In this document: piece by piece, positions 6,490 through 15,161 of the stretch
Numbering within the stretch: position 1 is the stretch's first letter
Layout of the letters: every line of letters starts with the position of its first letter
DNA from: Pseudomonadota bacterium
Lineage (GTDB): Bacteria; Pseudomonadota; Alphaproteobacteria; Acetobacterales; Acetobacteraceae
NCBI GenBank assembly: GCA_021828605.1
Contig: JAJZEG010000397.1
Location: forward strand, 1 to 26,342
Reading direction: 5' to 3'
Length of the DNA: 26,342 bases
Position numbers and translations under genes: made by a program
Notes under the pieces: generated by a model
What the model saw: the letters and a program-made list of their open reading frames with translations, nothing else
The model's database searches: none
Told to the model about the DNA's origin: nothing

Positions 6490-7163
6490 AAAATCTCGGC
6501 CAGCGCATCGAGCATCGCCTGCCGATGCAGCCCCGCCGGTAACGCGGGATGAAGAGTGATATCAATGGTCCCAGCCCGTTTGAAAAACGCATTGCGCGCC
6601 CAATACCGACCCGAATCGGTCGAGACCGGCACCACCACGGCCCCGGTCGCCCGCGCCAGCGCCACGATCCCCGGCTGCAACACCCCGCGCACCCCCGGCG
6701 CCACCCTGGTTCCCTCGGGAAAAATAATAATCTGCTTGCCCGCAGCCAAAGCCTCGTTCACTTGTTTAATCAAAATCCGCAACGCCCCGGCCCCACCGTC
6801 CCGGTCCAGCGCAATCTGCCCCGCCGGCCCAATCAACGGCCCGAACAACGGCAAGCGGGTGAGTTCATGCTTAAAAATATAACAAGGCCGCTCCAACAAG
6901 GCCATCCAAATCAATGTATCAAACGCCGATTGATGTTGCGCGGCCAAAATAACCCCCCCCGGCGGCAGGTTCTCGCGCCCGTTGAGCGAAAACCTAACGC
7001 CGCACAGGGCTCGCAATGCGCGCAGCACCAGCCGTGCCCAAGCCTGGCCCAAGCCCAACAAGCGTTCAGGCGCCGTGCGCCGCAGCCATTGGCCAATCAG
7101 CCCGGTCACCGTGCCACTGCCAAACATCACCAGATTAAATACCACCGAGCCCAGCCAAGCCAC
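6468..7163 (-). CDS. plsC: 1-acyl-sn-glycerol-3-phosphate acyltransferase
   Basis: This 231-residue enzyme has the two PlsC hallmarks: HQSAFD (residues 77-82, the HX4D catalytic motif) and FPEGTR (148-153, phosphate binding), plus an N-terminal membrane helix (about 5-25). It acylates lysophosphatidic acid to phosphatidic acid at the inner membrane. Start is GTG at 7163, whose G is shared with the TAG of the upstream DUF218 gene (TAGTG), so translation is coupled. It is the last gene of the ftsE-ftsX-DUF218-plsC run. Other acyl-acceptors (for example ornithine lipids) are possible, but the length and both motifs fit plsC. Confidence 0.85.
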   Translation of the reverse strand: MAWLGSVVFNLVMFGSGTVTGLIGQWLRRTAPERLLGLGQAWARLVLRALRALCGVRFSLNGRENLPPGGVILAAQHQSAFDTLIWMALLERPCYIFKHELTRLPLFGPLIGPAGQIALDRDGGAGALRILIKQVNEALAAGKQIIIFPEGTRVAPGVRGVLQPGIVALARATGAVVVPVSTDSGRYWARNAFFKRAGTIDITLHPALPAGLHRQAMLDALAEIFYDTNTR

Positions 7164-7831
7164 TATAAATGTCCTTCGATATGATGGGCTGCAAACCCAC
7201 CCAAGCCACAGCGAACCAGCAAATATTTGCTATATTCCGCCGCCACCAGCCGCATGTCGCGCGCATCGAGCAACCGATCTCGCGGCAAGCGCCGCACCGG
7301 ATCCGCGATCAGCCGCACCCCGCGCAAATGCCGATGCAACTCCGCCAGGGCCCGCGGCATATGATAATCGGCGGTCACCACAATCACCGACCGCAAATGA
7401 TGCCGCGCCACCCAACGCGCCGTCTCGCGCGCATTGCCCCGCGTGCTCGCCGCCCGATGCCCCAAACTAATCACCGTCGCCTTGCTCACCGCATCAATCC
7501 CATCACGCGGGGTAAAATCACCCAAATGCGTCCCTGGTCCCGCGCCGGAAATCAGCAGGCGCGGGGCCGCACCCGCCATCAATAATTCCAACCCTTGCTT
7601 AACCCGATCCGGCCCGCCGGTCAGCACCACAATCCCCGCCGCATGCGGTATCGGCATCGCGCGCCGCTCCTGCTCAACATGCCGCATGAACAGATAAAAC
7701 CCCACCGCCCAGGCGATCCCGACGAGCGCCACCCCGCGCAGCAGCCAACCGATCATCCGGCGCATCCCGCGCCGTCGGCGGGCCAGTCGGCCAAACCGGG
7801 GCTGGCGCGTGCGAATCCGCGAACCCCTCAT
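7163..7831 (-). CDS. DUF218 (YdcF/ElyC-like) membrane-anchored protein
   Basis: The frame is open from 7924, but the ATG at 7831 overlaps the ftsX stop by four bases (ATGA) and is chosen; this gives 222 residues. A basic N-terminus (RRRRGMRR) precedes one membrane helix at about 27-49. The DUF218 domain follows with VVLTGGPDR (68-76), LLISGAG (92-98), STRGNARETA (129-138) and TADYHMPRA (143-151, including the conserved His). Proteins of this family (SanA, ElyC, YdcF) affect envelope integrity and peptidoglycan precursor metabolism, but the reaction is unclear. Placement between ftsX and plsC fits an envelope role. Confidence 0.8.
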   Translation of the reverse strand: MRGSRIRTRQPRFGRLARRRRGMRRMIGWLLRGVALVGIAWAVGFYLFMRHVEQERRAMPIPHAAGIVVLTGGPDRVKQGLELLMAGAAPRLLISGAGPGTHLGDFTPRDGIDAVSKATVISLGHRAASTRGNARETARWVARHHLRSVIVVTADYHMPRALAELHRHLRGVRLIADPVRRLPRDRLLDARDMRLVAAEYSKYLLVRCGLGGFAAHHIEGHL

Positions 7832-8715
7832 GATAATCGCCGCAACCAACGCAGTACCGTCACCTCGGCAACCGCCCAACCGATCAACGCCGCCATGCCC
7901 ATCAGCAGCAACGGCGCCGCCCACAAAGCGGGTGCCAAGCCAGGGCCACCACCCGGCGCGACCACGGTCAATCCCGCCGCTAACCGCTCCAGCCCAAATA
8001 AAACTGGCAACGCCGCCACTCCGCCGACCAGGCCCCCCATCGCCGCCTGCCGCGCAATCTGGCGGGCAAACGGATGGGCAATATCCCGATCCCGCGCCCC
8101 CAACCCATGGATAATTTCAATCGCCTCCCGTCGCTGCGCCAACCCCGCTTGCACTGAAACCCCCACCACCGAGGCAGCCACCGCCGCTACAATCAACACA
8201 ATCGCTGCCGCCGCCGCCTGGAGCGACTCGCTCAGCACGATCAACCGCGCCGTCAGCCGCCCACCCCGCTCAATCAAGGTCCCCGGCGCAATCTGGCGCA
8301 ACGCCGCGCTCAACCCGCTCGCCTGCGTATTGCCCTGCGCGAGGATCACCCCCGGCAGCTTCATCCCGCTGGTCCCCGCATCGCCCAGCCACGGCGTGAG
8401 CACCTGGCCGAGTTCAGCCGATGATAATCTCCGCACCCCCGACAAGGTCGGCTGCTCACGCAGTGAGGTCAGCACCGCATCCATCCGCGTCACACTGCCC
8501 GCTGCCTGCACCGGCATCGATGGGTGAGGCACGATGGTCACCATCGTGCGCGCCCCGGCCAGCCAATGCTGCGCCAGGCCACTCGCGCCGACACTCCCCG
8601 CCATCGCCAAGGTCGCCAGAAAACTCATCGCGGCGACCACCGCAATCAATAACCGATCCCGGTGCGCCGTGCGCAACCCAATCGGATCACCGCGCCGCCC
8701 GCCCCGACTAGTCAT
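7828..8715 (-). CDS. ftsX: Cell division permease FtsX
   Basis: The protein is 295 residues with an N-terminal cytoplasmic piece, helix 1 at about 22-45 (LLIAVVAAMSFLATLAMAG), a periplasmic domain (about 46-165), then three more helices (about 168-192, 220-245 and 262-285). This is the FtsX four-helix topology. Partnered with FtsE it forms the ABC-like complex that controls peptidoglycan hydrolases at the divider. Start ATG at 8715 overlaps the ftsE stop by eight nt (ATGACTAG). Sequence is divergent from enterobacterial FtsX and the assignment leans on the neighbour and topology. Confidence 0.85.
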   Translation of the reverse strand: MTSRGGRRGDPIGLRTAHRDRLLIAVVAAMSFLATLAMAGSVGASGLAQHWLAGARTMVTIVPHPSMPVQAAGSVTRMDAVLTSLREQPTLSGVRRLSSAELGQVLTPWLGDAGTSGMKLPGVILAQGNTQASGLSAALRQIAPGTLIERGGRLTARLIVLSESLQAAAAAIVLIVAAVAASVVGVSVQAGLAQRREAIEIIHGLGARDRDIAHPFARQIARQAAMGGLVGGVAALPVLFGLERLAAGLTVVAPGGGPGLAPALWAAPLLLMGMAALIGWAVAEVTVLRWLRRLS

Positions 8716-9400
8716 GACGCACCAACCGCCCCTGATGCAGTTCCAGCACCGGCGCCCGATAACGCTCGATCAGGCTCAGATTATGGCTGGCAATAATAAT
8801 GGTGGTGCCAAGCTGATTGAGGGCGGTAAATAAATGTAATAATCGCACCGCTTGATCATCATCGAGGTTGCCGGTCGGCTCGTCGGCCAACAGCAAGGAC
8901 GGTCGGCCCACCACCGCCCGGCAAATCGCCACCCGTTGCTGCTCGCCGCCCGATAATTGCGCTGGGCGATGACCGAGCCGATCGGCAAGCCCAACCCAGC
9001 GCAGCAATTCGGTTACATCGGCAATAATCTGATGTTCCTTGCGCCGGGCCAAACGCAGCGGCAATGCCACATTGTCAAAGGCGCTCAAATGATCGAGCAG
9101 CCGAAAATCCTGGTACACGACCCCAATTCGCCGCCGCAGCAACGCGCGGCCGCCCCGATCCAGCCGCGCCGGATCGGCATCGAGCAGCTCAATGCGCCCG
9201 CTGGTCGGCGCAAGCGCCAAATACATCAGCTTCAACAAGGTGGTCTTGCCTGCACCGGACGCGCCGGTAAGCCAGCGAAATCCACCGGGCTCGACGCTAA
9301 ATGACACATCAAACAAACCCGCATGCTCAGCGTCGCCTCGTGCGCGCGGCCCGCTTGCTGTGTTGTGATAATCCAGACCCGTATGAAAAAATCGAATCAT
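8708..9400 (-). CDS. ftsE: Cell division ATP-binding protein FtsE
   Basis: Open from 9475; the ATG at 9400 starts [12 protein letters not shown], the usual FtsE beginning, and gives 230 residues. Walker A GASGAGKT (46-53), Q-loop YQDFR (96-100), signature LSGGEQQR (149-156), Walker B LLLADEP (169-175) with the following TGNLD, and the H-loop ASHN are all present. This is the ATPase partner of FtsX in the divisome. It uses Ser-His-Asn at the H-loop where Thr-His-Asp is common, a minor variation. First gene of the operon, with no clear Shine-Dalgarno at 9400. The region 9401-9475 probably holds its promoter. Confidence 0.9.
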   Translation of the reverse strand: MIRFFHTGLDYHNTASGPRARGDAEHAGLFDVSFSVEPGGFRWLTGASGAGKTTLLKLMYLALAPTSGRIELLDADPARLDRGGRALLRRRIGVVYQDFRLLDHLSAFDNVALPLRLARRKEHQIIADVTELLRWVGLADRLGHRPAQLSGGEQQRVAICRAVVGRPSLLLADEPTGNLDDDQAVRLLHLFTALNQLGTTIIIASHNLSLIERYRAPVLELHQGRLVRHD

Positions 9401-9461
9401 TAATGTCTGTTTGCCGTGCCCGGGTGACGACCACAAGCCACCAAGCGGGTCAACCGCGTGA

Positions 9462-9511
9462 TAAAAACACCACAATCCGGACCGTCAGCATCCTGTGCCG
9501 CACGGTCCGGA
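9462..9511 (-). terminator. Likely intrinsic terminator of the 655-aa repeat gene
   Basis: tccggaccgt (9476-9485) and acggtccgga (9502-9511) form a perfect 10-bp stem with a 16-nt loop. Read on the minus strand, the stem is followed by TTGTGGTG and then TTTTT. The repeat gene ends at 9543, 32 nt before the stem, so this fits a Rho-independent terminator for it, isolating it from ftsE. Confidence 0.6.
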
Positions 9512-9542
9512 CTGATTAGTTCGGTCAGTTAAACGCCGCGAA

Positions 9543-11510
9543 TCACGACCACAGGCTGCCATTATTGGTGAGCGATCCGGTCAGATTGCCGGTCAGCCCG
9601 CTAAAGGTCAGGTTCGAGCCGTCGCTGAGTTGCACGCTCAGCCCGGCAGTGGTCAGGGTTTGCGCGTTAATCGTCACGCCGGAGGTCAAAGTCAGCATAT
9701 CGGTGCCGGGCCGGAAGTTCTGGATCAAATCACTGGTGCCTTGGCTCGCCGGACCGAACACAAAATTATTCAGCATGGCGTTGGCCCCGCCCATCATTGT
9801 CGCGTTGCTCAACCCCCCCACGAACATGTTGCTGCCATTGCCACCGACCATCAACGTGCTGGCCTGATTATCCGTCGCTCCGGTCATGGTGACCGCCCCG
9901 CTGGTGCTGGCCGCAGTCAGCGTTTCATTGCCGCTGCCGGCATAAAGCGCATTGATCGTGCCCGCTCCGGCCACCAGCGTATCGCCGTTGCCTTCGCCAA
10001 ACAGCGTATTCGCGCCCGTGCCGCCCACCAGCAAATTATTGCCGTCGGTGCCACCATAGGCATGCAAACTGCCGTTGCCGCCTTGCGCGGTGACACTGCC
10101 GGTGCCGCGGGTAATCACCGCATGCCCATTGCCGCCGTTGGTGAAGACGACGCTGCCATTGCCGCCAAACATCACCGTCGAACCGCTGGCCTGAACCGTA
10201 TTGGTACCGCCCAGATCATCGACAAATCCGCCAGCACCGACGGTAACGACATTCGTGCCTTTGACCAGCAATAGCCCGTTAAATCCGGTTGCAAGGACCG
10301 TGTCATTCCCTTTCAAATAGCCTAAGGCCGAACCGCTGAGCGTGGCCATGTCGGATGAACCGGTGCCGCCGAGCACCACGAATGCACTGCCGGTCGCCAC
10401 GACCGAATCATTGATGCCTGCGGCAAAAATCACCCCGCCGGCGCTTTGGGTAATCAGATTATTAGTGCCACTCGCAATAACCGTATCGGCACCGGCGCCC
10501 ATGATGGTGTTGCCGGATCCGTAGGCAAAAATATCGCCGAGCGGCCCGCCTTGCAGCAGATTATTCTGGCCAAATACCGCCATCGGCACGGTTCCGCTTG
10601 AGGACACAGTATTCGCATTGCCGGTCACGATCGCATTCGTCGCTGAAGTCATGGTGAGCGTGCTGCCATCGCTGCCGACATTGATCTGGCTCGATCCGGT
10701 CGAGGTCACCGATTGGTTGGTGCCGTTAATATTCACCACGCCAGATCCCGCAGCGAGCAAACTATTGCCCGATGAGCCCAGATGCAGCCCGACAAAGCCC
10801 GTTCCGGTGACGGTGATCGAATTATTATTATCGAACGCCACCACCCGATCAGCGCCGCCCGATATCACCGTGTTATCGCCGCCGGTCAGCATGATCTGAT
10901 TATTGCCGCCGCTGGTTGAAATCGTGTTATAGCTGGTGCCACCAGCAGCATTGGCAACCGCATCAACGGTATTATTACCACTCGCAATCATCACGGTATA
11001 ATTTTTGCCATCGAGGGTGAACTGGTTATTGCCGCCCCCGGCCATGATGGTGTCAAGACCAACACCGCCTTGCGGATCCCAGGTCAGGTTGGTGGTCGCG
11101 CCGGTTACCGCAAGCTGGTTCAACCCCGCCCCACCGGTCACGGTTTCACTCCCGGCAAACCCGAACACGTAGCCGGCAAATCCGCGATCCTGCCCCACGG
11201 TAATGCTCGGCAGTGCGAGGCTGGCGCCGTTGGCCACCGTGCCGGTGACATATAAATAATCCGACAACGCATAGGCATTCGCCCCGGTTGGCACGGTCAG
11301 GCTGGCAGCGGCTGAACTGCCATCCGCATTGATGGTCAACATGGTCGCGGTCACCGGATTGAACGCGGTCTGCTCGATCACCGCGGTGGTGATCACCTTA
11401 TTCAGCTCGATCTGGATCGGTCCCGCCGCCGCCGCATCGATCGAAAATTGCAAAACCTGACCGGCGGCACTCTGGACGGTGACGATATCGATCGATTGGT
11501 TGCCTGACAT
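9543..11510 (-). CDS. Asn/Gly-repeat secreted protein, RTX-like
   Basis: This is a 655-residue protein with no Cys, no N-terminal signal peptide and no membrane helix. The first 130 residues (MSGNQSIDIVTVQSAAGQVL..., an all-beta start) lead to imperfect repeats of about 15-20 residues with a G-x-x-N core (ASGNNTV, SSGNSLL, GSGNTIM, GTNNLI). Near residues 478-530 the repeats approach RTX form (GNNLLVGG, ANTLFGEG, GDTLVAGA), but most positions lack the Ca-binding Asp. The C-terminus reads FVFGPASQGTSDLIQNFRPG then TDMLTL, the pattern of serralysin-type secreted C-termini, and ends GSLWS. It is probably exported by a type I system, which is not encoded in this window. Shine-Dalgarno AGGAG lies 7-8 nt before the ATG. 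An adhesin or surface-layer-like role is inference. Confidence 0.6.
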   Translation of the reverse strand: MSGNQSIDIVTVQSAAGQVLQFSIDAAAAGPIQIELNKVITTAVIEQTAFNPVTATMLTINADGSSAAASLTVPTGANAYALSDYLYVTGTVANGASLALPSITVGQDRGFAGYVFGFAGSETVTGGAGLNQLAVTGATTNLTWDPQGGVGLDTIMAGGGNNQFTLDGKNYTVMIASGNNTVDAVANAAGGTSYNTISTSGGNNQIMLTGGDNTVISGGADRVVAFDNNNSITVTGTGFVGLHLGSSGNSLLAAGSGVVNINGTNQSVTSTGSSQINVGSDGSTLTMTSATNAIVTGNANTVSSSGTVPMAVFGQNNLLQGGPLGDIFAYGSGNTIMGAGADTVIASGTNNLITQSAGGVIFAAGINDSVVATGSAFVVLGGTGSSDMATLSGSALGYLKGNDTVLATGFNGLLLVKGTNVVTVGAGGFVDDLGGTNTVQASGSTVMFGGNGSVVFTNGGNGHAVITRGTGSVTAQGGNGSLHAYGGTDGNNLLVGGTGANTLFGEGNGDTLVAGAGTINALYAGSGNETLTAASTSGAVTMTGATDNQASTLMVGGNGSNMFVGGLSNATMMGGANAMLNNFVFGPASQGTSDLIQNFRPGTDMLTLTSGVTINAQTLTTAGLSVQLSDGSNLTFSGLTGNLTGSLTNNGSLWS

Positions 11511-11551
11511 GGATGAACTCCTGTTGAAAACTGTAATGACCGACCCGGGTC

Positions 11552-11580
11552 TTACCGGTCACCAGTTAACAACTTGTCAA
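11552..11580 (-). promoter_or_regulatory. Possible sigma-70-type promoter of the repeat gene
   Basis: On the minus strand a perfect TTGACA (11580-11575) lies 65 nt before the repeat-gene ATG. At 17-18 nt spacing the -10 is poor (CGGTAA or GGTAAG). The hexamer and location are suggestive only. Confidence 0.25.
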
Positions 11581-11670
11581 TACGATCCTAACGCCGACAA
11601 GACTCTCGAAATTACAACTTAAAGTGAAATTTTTCTGCTATTTATTATGTTGAGATATCGTTATGGATTA

Positions 11671-12510
11671 TTAAATCGGATATTTTAACCCCAATAACGC
11701 CTCGAATTCCGCTTGGTGCTGATAGTTAGGCATCAAAGCCTGCAAGGTTGGATCACTGCCCAGCGCTGGGTGAAAATAAATCTCGCTCTGACCTGGCGGT
11801 AAATGATCGAGCAACCGCCGCACCCGCGCTTCGGTCATTTGCCCGGACCAGGCGATGCCGAACACCTGATCATCGCAGGCCAATCCCGCTTGCCGCACCT
11901 GCGCGCGTAGCACGCTTGACCAAAGATGCAGCGCATAATCGCCCCATCTCGGCTGATACCCACAGGCGACCAGCACTGATGGCGGCTCGCGCGGCACCCG
12001 CACCCGCGCCACCCCGAATTCCTGGCCGATTGCGAGCAATTTCGCCGCCACCGTCGGATGCAAATGCATATGTTTATGCGCATCGACATGATGCAGCGCC
12101 AGGCCGGTCGCGCGGAATGCCGCGAATTGCGCGCGAATTTCAGCGTCTAATTCCCGCCGCGCCTGGGGTGAGAAAAAATATTTTACTCCCAAAGCCGCCT
12201 GATTGGCGCCAAATCGTCCATCCGCGCCGGTAATATGGGGCAAGGCCTGATGGCCGAGCACCGAATCGCCCTCGACCAGCACCAAATGCAGCCCGACTTG
12301 CAATCCTGGCAGCCGACGCGCGCGCGCGACCGCATCAGCGGCGGCGGGTCCGGCCACCATCAGGCTGGCCTGAGTCAATACTCCGTCGCGATGCGCGCGC
12401 TCAACGGCTTCGTTGACGCTTTCGGTCAGTCCGAAATCGTCCGCTGAAAAAACAACCCCGCTCGTTTTACGCAGCGTGCCGCTCACGCAAGAACCGGCGA
12501 AACTCAACAC
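11671..12510 (-). CDS. hpnK: Hopanoid glycan deacetylase HpnK (YdjC family)
   Basis: A YdjC/ChbG-like deacetylase: ADDFG (residues 23-27 from the first start, the metal-binding Asp pair), GLHL (73-76) and HVDAHKHMHLHP (141-152, the His cluster). HpnK removes the acetyl group from N-acetylglucosaminyl-bacteriohopanetetrol after HpnI. There is no ATG near the N-terminus. GTG at 12510, TTG at 12507 and GTG at 12486 are candidates; the last gives 271 residues. The gene overlaps the end of hpnJ by 20-44 nt. Last gene of the dxs-hpnM-hpnI-hpnJ-hpnK run. The identification rests on the family plus hpn context. Confidence 0.85.
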   Translation of the reverse strand: MLSFAGSCVSGTLRKTSGVVFSADDFGLTESVNEAVERAHRDGVLTQASLMVAGPAAADAVARARRLPGLQVGLHLVLVEGDSVLGHQALPHITGADGRFGANQAALGVKYFFSPQARRELDAEIRAQFAAFRATGLALHHVDAHKHMHLHPTVAAKLLAIGQEFGVARVRVPREPPSVLVACGYQPRWGDYALHLWSSVLRAQVRQAGLACDDQVFGIAWSGQMTEARVRRLLDHLPPGQSEIYFHPALGSDPTLQALMPNYQHQAEFEALLGLKYPI

Positions 12511-13891
12511 CCTCGCGCAATCGCCGCTTCATCATTTGTGGGCTGCGAATCATTTCATTTACAATCGACATGATTTTCGGCGCCCGGAAGTAAAACTTCT
12601 TGTAGAACAACTCCACACTGTCAAAAATCTCGGTATGGCTCAAATCCGGATAGTGCAGGGGGGCAATCTGAACACCATGATCATCGATTAACTCGGCATT
12701 CGCCACATCCAACCAGCCATTTTCCACCGCCTGATCATACAGGAAGGTGCCCGGATAGGGCGCTGCCAGGGAAACCTGGATGGTGTGCGGGTTGATCTCT
12801 TTAGCGAAGGCAATGGTTTCCTGGATGGTCGCATGGCTCTCGCCGGGCAGACCAAGAATGAAGGTGCCGTGGATTTTGATGCCCAATTCATGACAATCCT
12901 TGGTGAATTGCCGGGCAACCTCAATGCGCATGCCCTTTTTGATATTGTGCAAAATTTGTTGATTGCCGGATTCATAGCCCACCAGCAACAAGCGCAACCC
13001 ATTATCGCGCAACACTTTCAGCGTATCGCGTGGCACATTCGCCTTGGCATTGCATGACCAGGTGACGCCCAATTTGCCCAGTTCGCGGGCAATCGCCTCG
13101 GCGCGCGGCAGATTATCGGTGAAGGTATCGTCGTCGAAAAATAATTCCTTCATTTGCGGGAAATCGCGCTGGATTTGCCTGACTTCGGCAATCACATGCT
13201 CGACCGAGCGGGTCCGGTAGCGATGCCCGCCCACCGTTTGCGGCCAGAGGCAAAAGGTGCAGCGCGATTTACAGCCGCGCCCGGTATAGAGCGACACATA
13301 AGGATGCATCAGATAGCCGATGAAGTAATCCTCCATCCGCAAATCGCGCTTATACACATCCGAAACGAAGGGCAGGCTGTCCATATCTTCGAGCACCGCC
13401 CGATCTTTGTTATGGATGATCGCACCGGTTGCGTCGCGATAGGAAATCCCGTCGACCGTCGTGAAATCGTGGCCCTCGGCAATGTCCTTGATGGTGAAAT
13501 CGAACTCGTTGCGCGCGACGAAATCGACCGGCGCGGCGCGTTCCAGGCTTTCCTGCGCCTGCACCGCGACCTTGGCGCCGATCATGCCGATCAGCACGCG
13601 CGGATTCTGTTCCTTGATCCGTGCCGCGACCTTCACGTCATTGGTGAAGGAGGGCGTCGAGGTGTGGATAATCACCAAGTCAGCCGCGTTTGAATGGGGC
13701 AACACATCCGCCATGGTCAGGCCGGCGGGTGGGGCGTCGATCAATTTCGAGCCTGGGATCAGCGCCGCGGGCTGGGCTAACCAGGTCGGAAACCAGAAAG
13801 AGCGGATTTCCCGCTTGGCCTGATAGCGCGAACCGGCGCCCCCATCGAACCCATCAAATGACGGGGGTTGCAAAAACAAGGTTTTCATCAT
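12467..13891 (-). CDS. hpnJ: Hopanoid radical SAM protein HpnJ
   Basis: The frame is open to 13993, but an ATG at 13891 has GAGG 9 nt upstream and starts MMKTLFLQPPSFDGFDG, the usual HpnJ beginning; 474 residues. An N-terminal B12-binding-like domain (about 1-150) is followed by the radical SAM core with CKSRCTFC (C207, C211, C214, CxxxCxxC). A GES/GLPGES region (about 320-345) and a C-terminal helical domain follow. HpnJ is required for making the cyclitol ether head of bacteriohopanetetrol from the glucosaminyl form (ring contraction). The region 13892-14022 between it and hpnI contains no ORF. ATG 13888 and 13900 are alternative starts. Confidence 0.9.
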   Translation of the reverse strand: MMKTLFLQPPSFDGFDGGAGSRYQAKREIRSFWFPTWLAQPAALIPGSKLIDAPPAGLTMADVLPHSNAADLVIIHTSTPSFTNDVKVAARIKEQNPRVLIGMIGAKVAVQAQESLERAAPVDFVARNEFDFTIKDIAEGHDFTTVDGISYRDATGAIIHNKDRAVLEDMDSLPFVSDVYKRDLRMEDYFIGYLMHPYVSLYTGRGCKSRCTFCLWPQTVGGHRYRTRSVEHVIAEVRQIQRDFPQMKELFFDDDTFTDNLPRAEAIARELGKLGVTWSCNAKANVPRDTLKVLRDNGLRLLLVGYESGNQQILHNIKKGMRIEVARQFTKDCHELGIKIHGTFILGLPGESHATIQETIAFAKEINPHTIQVSLAAPYPGTFLYDQAVENGWLDVANAELIDDHGVQIAPLHYPDLSHTEIFDSVELFYKKFYFRAPKIMSIVNEMIRSPQMMKRRLREGVEFRRFLRERHAA

Positions 13892-14022
13892 CGCATTCAT
13901 CCTCTTTCGATCATCCCGGGCACAATCGGGCCCGAGCGCGCATCCCTGCTCGAGCACAATCCCCTGATCGCGCATTCCGATATCCCATGGCATATTGGGC
14001 GCGAAGCTGCAAAATCTATCTG

Positions 14023-15159
14023 TCAGCCCGCGTCAATTTTCGCCCGCCCCGAATCCGCCTGCATCACCGCACCACGCCACTCGACCCGATCGCCAAAAAA
14101 ACTCGCAACGAACAAGGCCGCGCTCAGGCAATCACTGACCATTAACGACCAGGGTGTCGCCAGATGCCGCACCCGCAATGCCGTCTCAAGCCATCGCGCC
14201 ACCCCATAGCGGAGCAGCAATGCAAATCCAAAACCAATCAGCCCCAGCGTGCTGAACCCGCCCAGCACCAGCGCCATTCCGGCCCAGAACAAGGGAAATT
14301 GCAGCACGACCCCGAAATACGCCACCGGCACCAGGCCGCGAATGGTTCGCGCCCAGCGCAGCCGATGAGCCCATAAATCGCGAAAGAGTGTTTCCACCAC
14401 CCCGGTCGCGGGGATCACCGGCGCAAAGGCGATCTGGTATCCCAACGCGCGAACCCGTTGGCCCAGCACATTATCATCGGCTAAATGCTCAACCAGCGCG
14501 GTCAGCCCGCCCGCTTGCGCCAAGGTCGTGCGCCGCAGCGCCATGGTGGCACCCAGGCAATCCTGCCGCCCCAGCTGGCGCGCCAGCGCCGCCGCTGGCA
14601 GAAATCCATGATTAATTTGCGCAACACCAAGCCGCGCCGCCAGATTTTCGCCCCCCGCCAACCCGGTATAGAGCGTGGTCACCAAGCCGATATCGGGCGC
14701 CTGCAACGCTGTGACCACCGCGCGCCCATACTGCGCGGGAACATGCATATCCGCATCGGCGACCAGCAAAATATCATGCCGCGCCGCAGGCAGCATATTG
14801 ATCAAATTGCCAATTTTGCGGTTCTTGCCATGCAGCGTGGCATTGACCACCACCGCGACGTCAATATGGGGGTAGCGTCGTCGCAATCGTTCCAGCACCA
14901 CCAGCGCCGGATCATTGGCGTCGGCCACCCCGAACACCAGTTGCAATAGCGGATAATCCAGGACGAACCAGGATTCGAGAGCCAGATCGAGCAATATGTC
15001 CGCCCCATGCAGCGGTTTCAGCACGCTCAGAGGCGGCCAGTCGGCTAAGGCTGTTGCAGGCTGATGCGTAACCTTGGCCGCGCATAATGCCCCGGTCGCC
15101 TGCTGCGCCAGCCCGAAAGCGGCGAGCAACGCTGCTGCGCCTGCGAGCAGCGCCGTCAT
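14023..15159 (-). CDS. hpnI: Hopanoid glycosyltransferase HpnI
   Basis: A 378-residue GT2 enzyme resembling ceramide glucosyltransferase. An N-terminal membrane helix (about 2-26) precedes the catalytic domain with DAD (135-137) for metal-UDP binding, LADDN (226-230) and the (Q/R)xxRW-type HRLRW (265-269). Two or more C-terminal hydrophobic stretches (about 278-318 and 340-355) anchor it. HpnI transfers N-acetylglucosamine to bacteriohopanetetrol. Its ATG lies 2 nt after the hpnM stop, so they are coupled. A general ceramide-type transferase would look alike, and the hpn context decides. Confidence 0.9.
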   Translation of the reverse strand: MTALLAGAAALLAAFGLAQQATGALCAAKVTHQPATALADWPPLSVLKPLHGADILLDLALESWFVLDYPLLQLVFGVADANDPALVVLERLRRRYPHIDVAVVVNATLHGKNRKIGNLINMLPAARHDILLVADADMHVPAQYGRAVVTALQAPDIGLVTTLYTGLAGGENLAARLGVAQINHGFLPAAALARQLGRQDCLGATMALRRTTLAQAGGLTALVEHLADDNVLGQRVRALGYQIAFAPVIPATGVVETLFRDLWAHRLRWARTIRGLVPVAYFGVVLQFPLFWAGMALVLGGFSTLGLIGFGFALLLRYGVARWLETALRVRHLATPWSLMVSDCLSAALFVASFFGDRVEWRGAVMQADSGRAKIDAG

Positions 15160-15161
15160 GA

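Noticed and set aside
9543..11510. CRISPR-like or tandem DNA repeats in the repeat gene
   Set aside because: The repeats are imperfect at the DNA level and arise from Asn/Gly codons in a single reading frame. No regular spacer structure is seen.
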